In this document: positions 1 to 9,186 of the stretch, in pieces
Numbering within the stretch: position 1 is the stretch's first letter
How the letters are laid out: each line of letters starts with the position of its first letter
Assembly (NCBI RefSeq): GCF_013318015.2
Contig: NZ_CP115842.1
Coordinates: 620,001-684,000 of the forward strand
Length of the DNA stretch: 64,000 nt
Reading direction: 5' to 3'
From: Agrobacterium tumefaciens
GTDB taxonomy: Bacteria; Pseudomonadota; Alphaproteobacteria; Rhizobiales; Rhizobiaceae
Program-made: the position numbers and the translations under genes
Notes under the pieces: model-generated
What the model was told of the DNA's origin: nothing
The model's database searches: none
Seen by the model: only the letters and a program-made list of their open reading frames with translations

Positions 1-444
1 TTTCGTGCGTGCTATAAGCTGCCCGTTGATGAAACCGGCCAAGGCGCCAGCCAGAATGCCGACAGCCAGCGGCATGAAGAAAGGCAGATCGGTCAGACCC
101 GGATAAAGCGCCCGCGGCCATGTGGAGGACTGCCCCACGCTGGCGGACAACATCGCCGTCAGGCCGACGACCGAACCGGAGGACAGATCGATGCCGCCGG
201 TGATGATGACCTGCGTGACGCCGACGGCGATGATGCCGATGACGGACACCTGCAGGATCATGATCGTCAGGCGCTGCTGGTTCATCAGAAAGCTCTGGCC
301 GATGAAAATCCAGCCAAGAATTTCGTAAACCAGCGCGATGCCAATCAGCACGAAAAATATATTTGCTTCGGGCGGTATGCGCCTATGCGGCTTGCGCCCA
401 GATTTTGCATCCAACTCTGCGTTGGCGGCGGCGTTCGTATTCAT
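1..444 (-). CDS. Sugar ABC transporter permease (RbsC-type), partial
   Basis: Inner-membrane permease of a ribose/inositol-type (CUT2) sugar importer; only the first 148 codons lie in the window and the gene continues past the left edge. After a polar N-terminus of about 30 residues come hydrophobic helices and the family signature around VTQVIITGGIDLSSGSVVGL. Two in-frame ATGs lie six bases apart; the inner one (position 444) is chosen because the GAGGAGG site is then about 7 nt upstream, whereas at 450 it would almost touch the start. It is the third gene of a binding protein-ATPase-permease set read leftwards, 32 nt after the ATPase gene. Confidence 0.9.
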   Translation of the reverse strand, partial: MNTNAAANAELDAKSGRKPHRRIPPEANIFFVLIGIALVYEILGWIFIGQSFLMNQQRLTIMILQVSVIGIIAVGVTQVIITGGIDLSSGSVVGLTAMLSASVGQSSTWPRALYPGLTDLPFFMPLAVGILAGALAGFINGQLIARTK

Positions 445-476
445 AGTCATTCCTCCTCGAGAAATCCCGGCGCGCC

Positions 477-2018
477 TCACCGCGATGCGAGATCCATCAC
501 CTTCACCTGTGTGGCTTCACTTCTGTCAAGAAAGCCCGTCACGCGACCTTCATGCATGACCATGATACGGTCGCTCATGCCCAGAACCTCCGGCATTTCG
601 GAGGAAATCATGATGACGGCGACGCCATTGCGCGCCATCTCGCCGACCAGCTTGTGGATTTCGGCTTTTGCCCCGACATCGATCCCGCGCGTCGGCTCAT
701 CCAGAATGAGGATACGTGGCTGTGTCAGCATCCAGCGCCCGATCAGCACCTTCTGCTGATTGCCGCCCGACAGGTTTTCGATGCGCTCGTAAAGATTGGG
801 CGTCTTGACCCGGAGCTTGCGGCACATGTCGTCGCAGGCTTCCGAAAGCGTCTTTTCCTGCACGAAGCCGTTGGCGACATATTTGTCCTGTAGAACCGCG
901 ATCTGCATATTCTCAAGAATATTGAGAATCAGCAGGCAGCCGGTATCCTTGCGGTCTTCCGTCAGGAACGCCATGCGGTGACGGATCGCCTCTGTCGGAC
1001 TTGCGATCGACACAGGCTTGCCGTTGATTTCCACAGTGCCCGAAGACGCCGGCGTAACGCCGAACACCGTTTCCGCCACGTTCGAGCGGCCAGAACCGAC
1101 AAGGCCGGCGACACCTAGAATTTCCCCGGCGCGAACATCAAATGACACGTCATGGAAGACGCCGTTCAGCGTCAGGTTCTTGACCGACAGCACCACATCG
1201 CCGATCGGAACCTCTTCCTTCGGGAACATCTGGGTAATTTCGCGCCCCACCATCATGCGGATGATGTCGTCTCGCGTCACATCGGTGGACGCGTGGGTGC
1301 CGATATATTTGCCGTCGCGAAAGACGGAAAACTCATCGGCGATCTCGAAAAGCTCATTCATCTTGTGAGTGATGTAGACGATGCCGATACCGCGGTCCCT
1401 GAGGTCGCGGATGATGCGGAACAGATGTTCCACCTCGCGCTCAGTCAACGCTGACGTCGGTTCGTCCATGATGAGAACGTCGGAGTCGTAGGAAACCGCC
1501 TTGGCGATTTCGACCATCTGCCGGCTTGCGACCGATAGTTCGCCGACACGCATTTCCGGATCGAGATCGATACCGAGCCTTTCGAGCAATGTCTGGGTGC
1601 GGCGATACATTTCGCCATGGTCGATAAAGCCCAGTCGGTTTTTCGGCTCGCGGCGAATCCATATATTTTCCGCTACCGTCATATAGGCCATCAGGTTGAG
1701 TTCCTGATGGATCATCGCAATGCCGTTTTCGAGCGCATCAAGCGGTGAATCAAGGCGTATCGCAGCGCCCTTCAGGCGAATTTCTCCGACGTCCGGCTGG
1801 TAGATACCTGCCAGAATCTTCATCAGCGTCGATTTACCGGCGCCATTCTCACCCATCAGCGCATGCACGGTGCCGCGCTTGAGGTGGAACGAAACGTCAT
1901 CCAGCGCGACAACGCCGGGAAATTCCTTGCGTATGCCGTCCGCTGCGAGAAGATATTCTGCATTGGGCACGGCGCCGCTGGCGCGCACGGCGGCCATTGT
2001 CGATGGGCTGACGACCAT
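477..2018 (-). CDS. Sugar ABC transporter ATP-binding protein (RbsA/MglA-type)
   Basis: Cytoplasmic double ATPase of about 513 residues that powers the CUT2 sugar importer. The first half has Walker A GENGAGKS (about residues 56-63) and Walker [15 protein letters not shown] residues. The second half has the degenerate P-loop GLVGSGRS usual for this family, the signature LSGGNQQK and [11 protein letters not shown]. The ATG at 2018 is preferred over one 16 codons upstream because GGAGG stands about 6 nt before it. It lies between the binding-protein gene (241 nt upstream, with stem-loops in the gap) and the permease. Length and double-domain plan are normal for RbsA/MglA. Confidence 0.93.
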   Translation of the reverse strand: MVVSPSTMAAVRASGAVPNAEYLLAADGIRKEFPGVVALDDVSFHLKRGTVHALMGENGAGKSTLMKILAGIYQPDVGEIRLKGAAIRLDSPLDALENGIAMIHQELNLMAYMTVAENIWIRREPKNRLGFIDHGEMYRRTQTLLERLGIDLDPEMRVGELSVASRQMVEIAKAVSYDSDVLIMDEPTSALTEREVEHLFRIIRDLRDRGIGIVYITHKMNELFEIADEFSVFRDGKYIGTHASTDVTRDDIIRMMVGREITQMFPKEEVPIGDVVLSVKNLTLNGVFHDVSFDVRAGEILGVAGLVGSGRSNVAETVFGVTPASSGTVEINGKPVSIASPTEAIRHRMAFLTEDRKDTGCLLILNILENMQIAVLQDKYVANGFVQEKTLSEACDDMCRKLRVKTPNLYERIENLSGGNQQKVLIGRWMLTQPRILILDEPTRGIDVGAKAEIHKLVGEMARNGVAVIMISSEMPEVLGMSDRIMVMHEGRVTGFLDRSEATQVKVMDLASR

Positions 2019-2204
2019 CTTATCCTCCACGATAGACAAAAATGACCGGGGAAGAGGTTTCGCCAAAAGGCGCCCATCCTCCGGGGAGGCCTACAGCACC
2101 GTGCCGATCAAGACACACATAAGCGCTGTAACACTTTGAATTCACTGAAATACTATTCTAGCCTGGTTCAACTCGGCGTCTGAGACGCCGACTGCCGTCC
2201 AGAA

Positions 2205-2249
2205 CCGGCATTTGCTTCCGATATTGCTTGAAACGGTCGCAAATGCCGG
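2205..2249 (-). repeat. 11-bp perfect inverted repeat between binding-protein and ATPase genes
   Basis: CCGGCATTTGC at 2205-2215 is matched by GCAAATGCCGG at 2239-2249, with a 23-nt loop. A second small hairpin, CGGCGTC-TGA-GACGCCG, follows at about 2174-2190. Both sit just after the binding-protein stop in transcription order, where stem-loops often protect the upstream message and lower expression of the distal ATPase and permease. No T-run follows, so full termination is not expected. The role is inferred. Confidence 0.55.
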
Positions 2250-2259
2250 TAAAGGGTCG

Positions 2260-3189
2260 TCAGTTCTTGGCTACGTAGTCCTTGACGTTTTCCGGGGTAA
2301 CGAGCTGGAAGGGAATGTAGACCTTCTTATCCACCTTGTCGCCCTTGACGAGCTTCAGTGCGGCATCGAGAGCACCCTTGCCCTGGCCAGCCGCATCCTG
2401 GAAGACCGTCACGTCGAGATCGCCTGCCTGCATGGCGGCAAGAGCGTCTTGCGTGGCATCCACACCGGCAACGACATATTCCTTCATGTCCTTGCCCGCG
2501 GCCTTCAGAGCCTGGATAGCGCCGATCGCCATTTCATCGTTATTGGCAATGACGGCATTGAACTCGATACCGCCGGACAGCCAGTTGGTGACGAGGTCGG
2601 AACCCTGCGTGCGCTGCCAATTGGCCGTCTGCTCTTCAACCACGGAAATGCCCTTGCATTCATCGGTTTTCAGAACATCGTGAACGGCCTGCGTGCGCAT
2701 GCGCGCGCCCTGATTGGACAACTCGCCCATCATGATCACGGCCTTGCCCTTGCCACCGAGAAGGCGGCAGACTTCCTTGGTTTCAAGCGTGCCGGCCACA
2801 GTTTCTTCCGATGCCACGAAGGCCTGGCCGTCTGGCAGGGAATCCACGTTTACCGGCTGGCGGTTGACGTAAACCAGCGGAATCTTGGCTTCAGCAGCAA
2901 GTTTCGACATGGCCGCCGTCGCATCCGTATCAACCGGATTGACGATGATCGCATCGACCTTGGAGGCGATGAAATTCTGGATCTGGCTCTGCTGCTTGGC
3001 AACGTCGTTCTGCGCGTCCTCAACTTGCAGGGTGACGCCCTTCAGCTCCTTGGAATAATCCTGCATGCCGTTGCGCAGCACGGTCAGGAAGTTGTCGTCG
3101 AACAGGGCCATCGAAACACCGACGGTCTCGGCATGTGCCGCCGTGCCCAAAAGCACAGACATAGCCGCACTGATAATAAGCTTTTTCAT
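2260..3189 (-). CDS. Sugar ABC transporter periplasmic binding protein
   Basis: Periplasmic type-1 binding protein (peripla_BP_4/RbsB class), about 309 residues. It starts with a signal peptide (MKKLIISAAMSVLLGTAAHA, likely cleaved before ETVGVSM). The body shows repeated sensor-fold landmarks such as IIVNPVDTDA, NNDEMAIGAIQALK and VAGVDATQDAL. The ATG at 3189 follows a GGAGGAG site and opens the signal peptide; a start ten codons upstream would add a non-signal extension. The wording and the order binding protein-ATPase-permease resemble rhizobial/Caulobacter myo-inositol importers (IbpA-IatA-IatP), but the ligand cannot be settled from sequence alone. Confidence 0.9.
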   Translation of the reverse strand: MKKLIISAAMSVLLGTAAHAETVGVSMALFDDNFLTVLRNGMQDYSKELKGVTLQVEDAQNDVAKQQSQIQNFIASKVDAIIVNPVDTDATAAMSKLAAEAKIPLVYVNRQPVNVDSLPDGQAFVASEETVAGTLETKEVCRLLGGKGKAVIMMGELSNQGARMRTQAVHDVLKTDECKGISVVEEQTANWQRTQGSDLVTNWLSGGIEFNAVIANNDEMAIGAIQALKAAGKDMKEYVVAGVDATQDALAAMQAGDLDVTVFQDAAGQGKGALDAALKLVKGDKVDKKVYIPFQLVTPENVKDYVAKN

Positions 3190-3551
3190 TGTTTTCTCCT
3201 CCTCGGTGTCCAGCGCCACCTCTCCCAGCCGGAAACGGACCCGAGAGCCCGCCGCTAACTCCTCACATCCAGAAAACGGAATAATGAAACCGAATTTCTG
3301 TTGTTCGATATATTTATTCCATTTTTGGTTCGAACGTCAATGCTTTCTTCGTGGCCGTGAAGCGAGACGGCACACAAGGCGGTGATGACCAGGAGTTTTC
3401 AGAGAAAACGGGGATAGCCCCCTTCACCCTGGCGTGGGCGGAGGGGGCTCATGCGCCTGCTGAGCACTTTCGCGGAAGTCGCTGGGCTGCCTGCGATAAA
3501 ACATCACGGACAAATGGAAGAGTGGGACGGGCGCGAAAGACGCGCCACGTC
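3190..3551. other. Intergenic region: sugar operon promoter side plus terminator-like hairpin
   Basis: About 360 nt with no convincing gene. The end near 3190-3340 is AT-rich and must hold the leftward promoter of the sugar importer; I could not pick clear -35/-10 boxes. The other end lies downstream of the M20 amidohydrolase gene and holds the hairpin listed separately. Confidence 0.5.
3416..3449 (-). terminator. Probable terminator of the peptide-importer/M20 operon
   Basis: AGCCCCCT at 3416-3423 pairs with AGGGGGCT at 3442-3449. Read on the minus strand, the hairpin comes about 100 nt after the amidohydrolase stop and is followed by ATCCCCGTTTTC, a short T-run slightly displaced from the stem. 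This fits a weak intrinsic terminator. Confidence 0.45.
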
Positions 3552-4994
3552 TTAATCGTGAAAACCGGGCATCACATCCGCCGGAATGGGGCAGACATAA
3601 TCACTGCCCTCGGTTTTCTCCAGCCATTCTTTTTTGACACTTTCAAGCAGCTCGGGCGAGGTCATCAGCGAAAGACCCGTCGATGCGAGCGTCTTGGCGG
3701 CGTGTGCCATGGCTTTGTGGGCGGCCGGGCTTTTGCCCTGCGCCACCACCTGCCATGTATGCGGATTGGTCCCGATTGCCCATGCGGGCGTCCAGCATTG
3801 CGCTGTCGGCGTTACCCAGCTGACATCACCGACATCGGTCGATCCGGCACGAAAATGCGACTGCCCCTCGAAATCGCGCAGGCCGAGATGCAGCGGCGTC
3901 GACCCGTCGATCTTCCCGTTGGAAAAGACGTCGCCCTTGATCTGGTAGAGCCGGATGCTGCTTTTGATCGCCTCTTCCGTGAACGTGTCCTGAATGACCT
4001 TGGCGAAGGCCTGATCGGCCTCGTCGAAGGCTATGGGTCCAAGCGCCACCATGTTTTCATGCATCGCCGTTTCGAGCGTGATGTTGGGCAGGAGATTGGT
4101 GGAGGCGGTATCGAAGACGATCTCCACCTCTGTTTCGGTCATCATGGCCGCACCACGCGCGACCTTGTCCACACGGGCTGCCAGATCGAGCGCCTGGCGC
4201 ATTTCAGGTGCGCGGATCAGATAGAGCACTTCGGCCTTTGCCTGCACCACATTTGCCGCTTTGCCGCCGGCATCGGTGATCGCATAATGCACCCGGCAAT
4301 CCTGCGGCATGTGTTCGCGCAGGAAATTGACGCCGACATTCATCAGTTCAACGGCATCGAGCGCCGAGCGACCAAGATGGGCGGCGTTGGAGGCATGGGA
4401 AGCAACGCCCTTGAAACGATAAAAATATTCCAGCACCGCGAGATTGTTGGTGGAGCGCACGCCGTTGAAGGGCGCGGGATGCCATGTCAAAGCCGCATCG
4501 ACATCGTCAAAAAGACCGGCACGCACCATGAAAGTCTTGCCGGAACCGCCCTCTTCGCCGGGGCAGCCATAATAACGCACCGTGCCGGGCAGGTTGTTGG
4601 CTTTCAGATGCCGGGCAAGTGCGATAGCGGCCATCAGCGAGCCGACGCCGAGCAGATTGTGGCCGCAGCCATGGCCGGAGGCGTCGGGTTGAAGCGGTTT
4701 TGCCTCGGCCACGCCGGCCATCTGGCTCATGCCAGCAAGCGCGTCAAATTCACCGAGGAAGGCAATAACCGGCTTGCCGTGGCCGAATTCACCGATGAAG
4801 GCCGTGTCCATGCCAGCTACACCGCGGCGGACCACAAAGCCGTTCTCCTCAAGCGCGTTTGCTAGAACCCCGGCAGATTGCCTCTCCTCGAATTTGAGTT
4901 CGGCAAAATCCCAGATGCTGTCGCTCAAAGTGGTGAAATGTGGCTTCATTGACTCGATTTCGGCGGCAATCGACATCACGGCTTCACGGTTCAT
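3552..4994 (-). CDS. M20 family amidohydrolase, AbgB-like
   Basis: Predicted zinc-dependent cytoplasmic amidohydrolase of about 480 residues, in the M20D group that includes p-aminobenzoyl-glutamate hydrolase subunit B and related N-acyl amino-acid hydrolases. Metal-site motifs visible are GEFDALAG (about 81-88), GHGCGHN (107-113), GCPGEEGGSGK (143-153) and TWHPAPFN. The start at 4994 has GAGG about 7 nt upstream, and no signal peptide is present. It is the last gene of the leftward peptide-importer operon, so it probably hydrolyses the imported acyl-peptide. The exact substrate is unknown. Confidence 0.85.
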   Translation of the reverse strand: MNREAVMSIAAEIESMKPHFTTLSDSIWDFAELKFEERQSAGVLANALEENGFVVRRGVAGMDTAFIGEFGHGKPVIAFLGEFDALAGMSQMAGVAEAKPLQPDASGHGCGHNLLGVGSLMAAIALARHLKANNLPGTVRYYGCPGEEGGSGKTFMVRAGLFDDVDAALTWHPAPFNGVRSTNNLAVLEYFYRFKGVASHASNAAHLGRSALDAVELMNVGVNFLREHMPQDCRVHYAITDAGGKAANVVQAKAEVLYLIRAPEMRQALDLAARVDKVARGAAMMTETEVEIVFDTASTNLLPNITLETAMHENMVALGPIAFDEADQAFAKVIQDTFTEEAIKSSIRLYQIKGDVFSNGKIDGSTPLHLGLRDFEGQSHFRAGSTDVGDVSWVTPTAQCWTPAWAIGTNPHTWQVVAQGKSPAAHKAMAHAAKTLASTGLSLMTSPELLESVKKEWLEKTEGSDYVCPIPADVMPGFHD

Positions 4995-5121
4995 GGCTTG
5001 TCCTCGCATTCCTGCCCTTTAAGGGCGCACGCAAACGCTTCGGCGGGGGGCCGCCAAATCATTACGGTCATGATGGAAAATGCCCGCGCCGGGCTTTGCT
5101 TCCGGCGCGGGCAATATTGGA

Positions 5122-6666
5122 TCAGTTGTCGACCGAGACTTCCCAGAGGCGGGCGTTCGACTGCCAGACCGGCTGACCCTTGAGCTTCTTGGTCGCGCCC
5201 CAGACATCGACCATGTCGTAAAGGAAGATGCCGGGCATTTCCTTCAGCATCAGTTCGTGGAACTCGTCGAAAATTTTCTGGCGCTTCGCCTGGTCGGCCT
5301 CGACATAGGCAGCCTTCATCAGCTCGATCGCCTTCGGATCATCCCACATCAGGGAGGCGTTCTTGTCCTTGTTACCGACGTAGAATGCATACATCAGGGC
5401 CGGATCGAGACGCGGCGCGACAGACTGGGAGATCACCTGATAATTGCCGGAACGGCGACGATCCACCTGCGTGGCATAGTCCAGCACCTCGATCTGTACG
5501 TTCAGACCCGCCTGCTGCATCATGGCCTGCGCCATGACGGCTGCCGGAAAACTCGGCACATTGCCGCGCTTGTTGGCGATGATAGAGATCGGCTCGCCCT
5601 TGTAACCGGCTGCCTCCAGTTCCTTCTTGGCTGCCTCGATGTCATAGGCCGGACGCTTCTTCTGGGTCTCATCGAAATAGACCGAGTCCTGCGAAACCAT
5701 CGAGCCGTTTGCTTCGCCCGTACCGTTCGATGCGGCGGCGACCAGTTCATCGAGATCAAGCGCCATCGCCATGGCGCGGCGCACGCCTGGATTGCTCAGC
5801 ACCTTGTCGCGGGTCTGAATATAGAAAAGGTTCTTGCCGTTGTTGCGGGCAACAATGAGCTGCATCTTCTCATTCGTCTTGAACTCCGGAATGAGATCGG
5901 GAGAAATCTCGGCGGTGTCGAGCACGCCGGATTCGAGGCCCGCCTTCACGGTCGAGGCGTCCGGAATAACCATGAACTTGATGCCGTCGGCCAGCGGCCG
6001 CTTGGAGCCGACCATGCCATCCGGCTTGCCGTCGTTCACAGGCGAAACATAATCCGCGAATTTGGCGAGGCGGATATATTCACCCTTCTTCCATTCGTTC
6101 CACTGGAACGGACCGGTGCCGATGGGCTTGACGAAGCTGCCGTCAGCGGCAACAGATTCCGGCGAGATCATGCCGGTATAACCGCATTCGGGCCGCGACA
6201 TCAGGCCGAGGAAAACGGCTGACGGCTTTTCAAGCTTAATCTGAACCGTGGAGGCGTCCGTGGCCTTGACGCCGGTGACATGCGCGGCACCGCCTTCCAC
6301 GAAATCATTCAGGCAAGCCCATTTGGTTTCGGGCTTCAGATAGCGCGTCCAGTTCCAGACGACATCTTCTGCGGTGAGCGGCTTGCCGTTATGGAATTTT
6401 ACATCCGCGCGCAGCTTGAACGTATAGGTGAGGCCATCTGGCGAAACCTCGAAGCTCTCGGCAAGCAGCGGCTTTACTTCGCCGCCATTGTTGTAACCGA
6501 CGAGGCCTTCGACGATGTGCAGGATCACCCCGTCCGTATTGCCGTCACGATTGACGCCGGGATTGCTGCTGCGCAGATCGGAGCTCTGCGCGATGGTAAT
6601 GTCGCGAGCCGCCGCGATATTGGCTGTTACGAGCAGGGCCACGCCTGCGAGAAGAAGTTTGTTCAC
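5122..6666 (-). CDS. Peptide ABC transporter substrate-binding protein (SBP_bac_5)
   Basis: Periplasmic dipeptide/oligopeptide-type binding protein, about 514 residues, as usual for the DppA/OppA class. A GTG at 6666 is chosen: GAGGG lies about 8 nt upstream, and translation then begins with a short Lys-containing signal peptide ending near ANIAAA before RDITIAQS. Family landmarks include a region like LAESFEVSPDGLTYTFKLR and VKFHNGKPLTAEDVVWN near residues 75-110. It sits between the beta-lactamase-fold gene (29 nt upstream) and the M20 amidohydrolase, in one minus-strand operon with its permeases and ATPase. Confidence 0.92.
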   Translation of the reverse strand: MNKLLLAGVALLVTANIAAARDITIAQSSDLRSSNPGVNRDGNTDGVILHIVEGLVGYNNGGEVKPLLAESFEVSPDGLTYTFKLRADVKFHNGKPLTAEDVVWNWTRYLKPETKWACLNDFVEGGAAHVTGVKATDASTVQIKLEKPSAVFLGLMSRPECGYTGMISPESVAADGSFVKPIGTGPFQWNEWKKGEYIRLAKFADYVSPVNDGKPDGMVGSKRPLADGIKFMVIPDASTVKAGLESGVLDTAEISPDLIPEFKTNEKMQLIVARNNGKNLFYIQTRDKVLSNPGVRRAMAMALDLDELVAAASNGTGEANGSMVSQDSVYFDETQKKRPAYDIEAAKKELEAAGYKGEPISIIANKRGNVPSFPAAVMAQAMMQQAGLNVQIEVLDYATQVDRRRSGNYQVISQSVAPRLDPALMYAFYVGNKDKNASLMWDDPKAIELMKAAYVEADQAKRQKIFDEFHELMLKEMPGIFLYDMVDVWGATKKLKGQPVWQSNARLWEVSVDN

Positions 6667-6695
6667 TGTTCTACCCTCTTTGTTGTCGTTGATTA

Positions 6696-7538
6696 TCATT
6701 GTTGAAAGCCGTCCCAGCAGGCCTGCGCCAGCCGGCCGATCGTTTCTAGCGCGATGGTGTATCCCGGCGTGCCGTCAGGCATCACCTGCGGCACTTCATC
6801 GGTATAGGCGGTGATGATGAAAGACGGCGCGCCGTTTCTGTAGACGATGCCGGCGTCCATACGCCCGCGCTTGCCGCGTCCGCTCTTGCTCGCCACCACA
6901 GCCTCGAACGGCAGGCGGGAGCGGATTCCGTAGCGCAATATCTGGTTTTTCAGCGTCTGCATTGCCCAGCCGCACAATTGCGGGCTGCAGCCGAGCTTTG
7001 CCTGCGCCTCTGGCGAGGACTGGGCATGGAGAATGGTCTGAAGCAGCAGCACCTGGTCCGCCGCCGAGGTGGTCGTGACGGTCTTCAGCGGATGATCGGC
7101 CGCCAGCGCCAACGGCGGAATGAGGAAACGGTGGTGGGTATTGGCCATGCCGAGCGTCTTGCAATAGCTGTCCACCTCCTCAAGCGTCAGCCGCTCCAGC
7201 ACCATCTTGGTGCAGACATTGTCGCTCAGCACCATCATGCCGGCGAGCGCATCGCGCAGGGAAATGACGATGCCCGGTGTCAGATAGCGGAACATGCCGC
7301 TGGCCACCTCTTCCGCCAGCCTCTTCTCATAGGTGACGGGCTGGTCGAGATCGAGCCGCCCTTCGCTGGCCGCCTTGAGCACTGCCATCATGATCGACGT
7401 CTTGCGGGTGCTGCCCGATGGGGTCTCCTCGTTTTCTCCCCGTCCGATCTCTTCGCCGGACAGGAGATTGCGCACCATGAAGCGCGTCACAAAAGGCTGT
7501 GCATCACAGATAGCATTCAGTTGGGCAGCCACAGTCAT
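6696..7538 (-). CDS. Serine beta-lactamase-fold hydrolase (class A-like), leaderless
   Basis: About 280 residues with the three active-site elements of class A beta-lactamases/penicillin-binding enzymes: STRK (residues 43-46, serine nucleophile), SDN (105-107) and KSG (218-220). Two unusual points are visible. There is no signal peptide or transmembrane segment, so the protein should be cytoplasmic. I also see no ExxxN omega-loop motif in the expected place, so efficient beta-lactam deacylation is doubtful. It lies inside a peptide-importer operon, after the ATPase (13-nt gap) and before the binding protein. An amidase or esterase acting on an imported compound is more likely than drug resistance. 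The start at 7538 gives better AGGA spacing than the ATG at 7544. Confidence 0.78.
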   Translation of the reverse strand: MTVAAQLNAICDAQPFVTRFMVRNLLSGEEIGRGENEETPSGSTRKTSIMMAVLKAASEGRLDLDQPVTYEKRLAEEVASGMFRYLTPGIVISLRDALAGMMVLSDNVCTKMVLERLTLEEVDSYCKTLGMANTHHRFLIPPLALAADHPLKTVTTTSAADQVLLLQTILHAQSSPEAQAKLGCSPQLCGWAMQTLKNQILRYGIRSRLPFEAVVASKSGRGKRGRMDAGIVYRNGAPSFIITAYTDEVPQVMPDGTPGYTIALETIGRLAQACWDGFQQ

Positions 7539-7551
7539 TGTCATGTTCCTG

Positions 7552-9186
7552 TTAAACTTCTTCTTCCAGACGCCATTTGAGTGTCACACCGCCCTTTTCA
7601 TTCTGGTCGAGGGCGGGAATGGCCGAGAGGAGCCGGCGTGTGTAGGCCTCTCTCGGGCTGTCGAAAATCGTGTCGCGGTCGCCCTCTTCGATGATACGGC
7701 CGTCCTGCATGACGACGACACGGTCGGCCACCTGTTCGACCACGCCGAGATCGTGGCTGATGAACAGGCAGGAAAATCCGTAACGTTTCTGCAGATCGGA
7801 AAAGAGATCGAGCACCTGCGCCCGCACCGTCACGTCAAGGGCGGAAACCGGTTCGTCGGCGATCAGGAACCGCGGACGGCGGGCAATGGCACGGGCAATC
7901 GCCACGCGCTGGCGTTGGCCGCCGGAAAGCTCGTGCGGATAACGGCTGGCATAGTCTGCGCCAAGCCCCACCTCTTCCAGCGTTTCCAGCGCCCGCTTGC
8001 GCTTGGCGGCATGATCCAGGCCGGGGACGAGACGCAACGCCTCCTCCACCAGCGCCTGAATGGTCATTCGCGGATCGAGCGAGGAATAGGGATCCTGAAA
8101 CACCATCTGGCAATTCAGGCGATAGTCGTTCCAGTCCTCGTTGCGTTCCCGCCCCTGAAACTGGATCTGCCCTTCGCTTTCCTTCACGAGACCGGCAATG
8201 GTGCGGCCAAGCGTGGTCTTGCCGGAGCCGGAGCCACCGACCAGTGCCACGACTTCACCCTCGTGAATATCGATGCTGACCCCATGCAGCGCCCGCTTCG
8301 GCTTGGCTTTCTTCAGCAGTGACTTGCGTCCGGCATAATCGACAACAATGTTTCGGGCTGAAATCATCGGCGCCTTGCTGGTGTCGACGACACGCGGCTC
8401 GCCCCGGAAGGGCAAAGAGGAAAGCAGCTTTTTCGTATAGGGATGCTGCGGCGCATCGAGCAGGTCTTCGGTGCGACCCTGTTCGACAATCGCGCCCTTC
8501 TCCATAACCACGATACGGCTCGTATAGCGGGCCACCATCGGCAGGTCATGGCTGATGAGAAGGACGGCTGTTCCCTCCGCCCGTGTCAGTTCGACCATCA
8601 GCTCCATGACGTCGCGCTGGATGACGGCATCGAGCGCCGTCGTCGGCTCGTCGGCGATCAGCAGCGCCGGTTTCAGGAGCATGACCGAGGCCAGCATGAT
8701 GCGCTGGCGCATGCCACCGGAAAACTCATGCGGATAGGCAGCAAGCGCCCCTTCGGGATCGCGGATACCGACCCGTCTCAGCATCTCGAGAATTTTCTCG
8801 CGGCGCTCTTCCGGCGATAACTTGGTGTGAAGGATCAGGCCTTCTTCCAACTGCCGGCCAATCGTCATCGACGGATTGAGAGAGGTCATCGGCTCCTGGA
8901 AAACGACGCCGATTTCCGCGCCGCGCAGGCGGCGAAGTTCCCTTGCCGGCAGGGACATCACGTCCCTTCCCTTGTAGATGACCGATCCACCGGTGACGGC
9001 GATTGCCGGGGGCAGAAGCGAGATGAGTGCGCGGGTGGCCAGCGTCTTTCCCGATCCGCTTTCGCCGACGATGCCGAAGATTTCGCCAGGCGCAATATCG
9101 AAGGAAACATCCTTGACTACCCGGTGGCCGCTTCCCGCGACCTCCAGCGAAAGGCCGCGCACGGTAAGAAGAGTATTGTCCGTCAT
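7552..9186 (-). CDS. Peptide ABC transporter, fused dual ATP-binding protein (DppD-DppF type)
   Basis: Cytoplasmic ATPase of 544 residues that joins both nucleotide-binding domains in one chain. Domain 1 has Walker A GESGSGKT near residue 39, signature FSGGMRQR and ADEPTTALD. Domain 2 has GGSGSGKT near 317, LSGGQRQR and ADEPVSALD. Each half carries the C-terminal oligopeptide-ABC extension (HPYTKKLLSS; AYTRRLLSAIP). Its ATG overlaps the stop of the upstream permease by ATGA, so translation is coupled. It energises the permease pair at 9183-10942. Confidence 0.93.
   Translation of the reverse strand: MTDNTLLTVRGLSLEVAGSGHRVVKDVSFDIAPGEIFGIVGESGSGKTLATRALISLLPPAIAVTGGSVIYKGRDVMSLPARELRRLRGAEIGVVFQEPMTSLNPSMTIGRQLEEGLILHTKLSPEERREKILEMLRRVGIRDPEGALAAYPHEFSGGMRQRIMLASVMLLKPALLIADEPTTALDAVIQRDVMELMVELTRAEGTAVLLISHDLPMVARYTSRIVVMEKGAIVEQGRTEDLLDAPQHPYTKKLLSSLPFRGEPRVVDTSKAPMISARNIVVDYAGRKSLLKKAKPKRALHGVSIDIHEGEVVALVGGSGSGKTTLGRTIAGLVKESEGQIQFQGRERNEDWNDYRLNCQMVFQDPYSSLDPRMTIQALVEEALRLVPGLDHAAKRKRALETLEEVGLGADYASRYPHELSGGQRQRVAIARAIARRPRFLIADEPVSALDVTVRAQVLDLFSDLQKRYGFSCLFISHDLGVVEQVADRVVVMQDGRIIEEGDRDTIFDSPREAYTRRLLSAIPALDQNEKGGVTLKWRLEEEV

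Noticed and set aside
3351..4865. Long open frame (504 codons) on the plus strand opposite the M20 amidohydrolase
   Set aside because: It mirrors a real gene in GC-rich DNA, has no family motif or ribosome site, and is rich in His/Arg as expected for an antisense shadow.
6696..7538. Antibiotic resistance beta-lactamase
   Set aside because: No export signal, no visible deacylating Glu motif, and it is embedded in a peptide-importer operon, so resistance is not supported.
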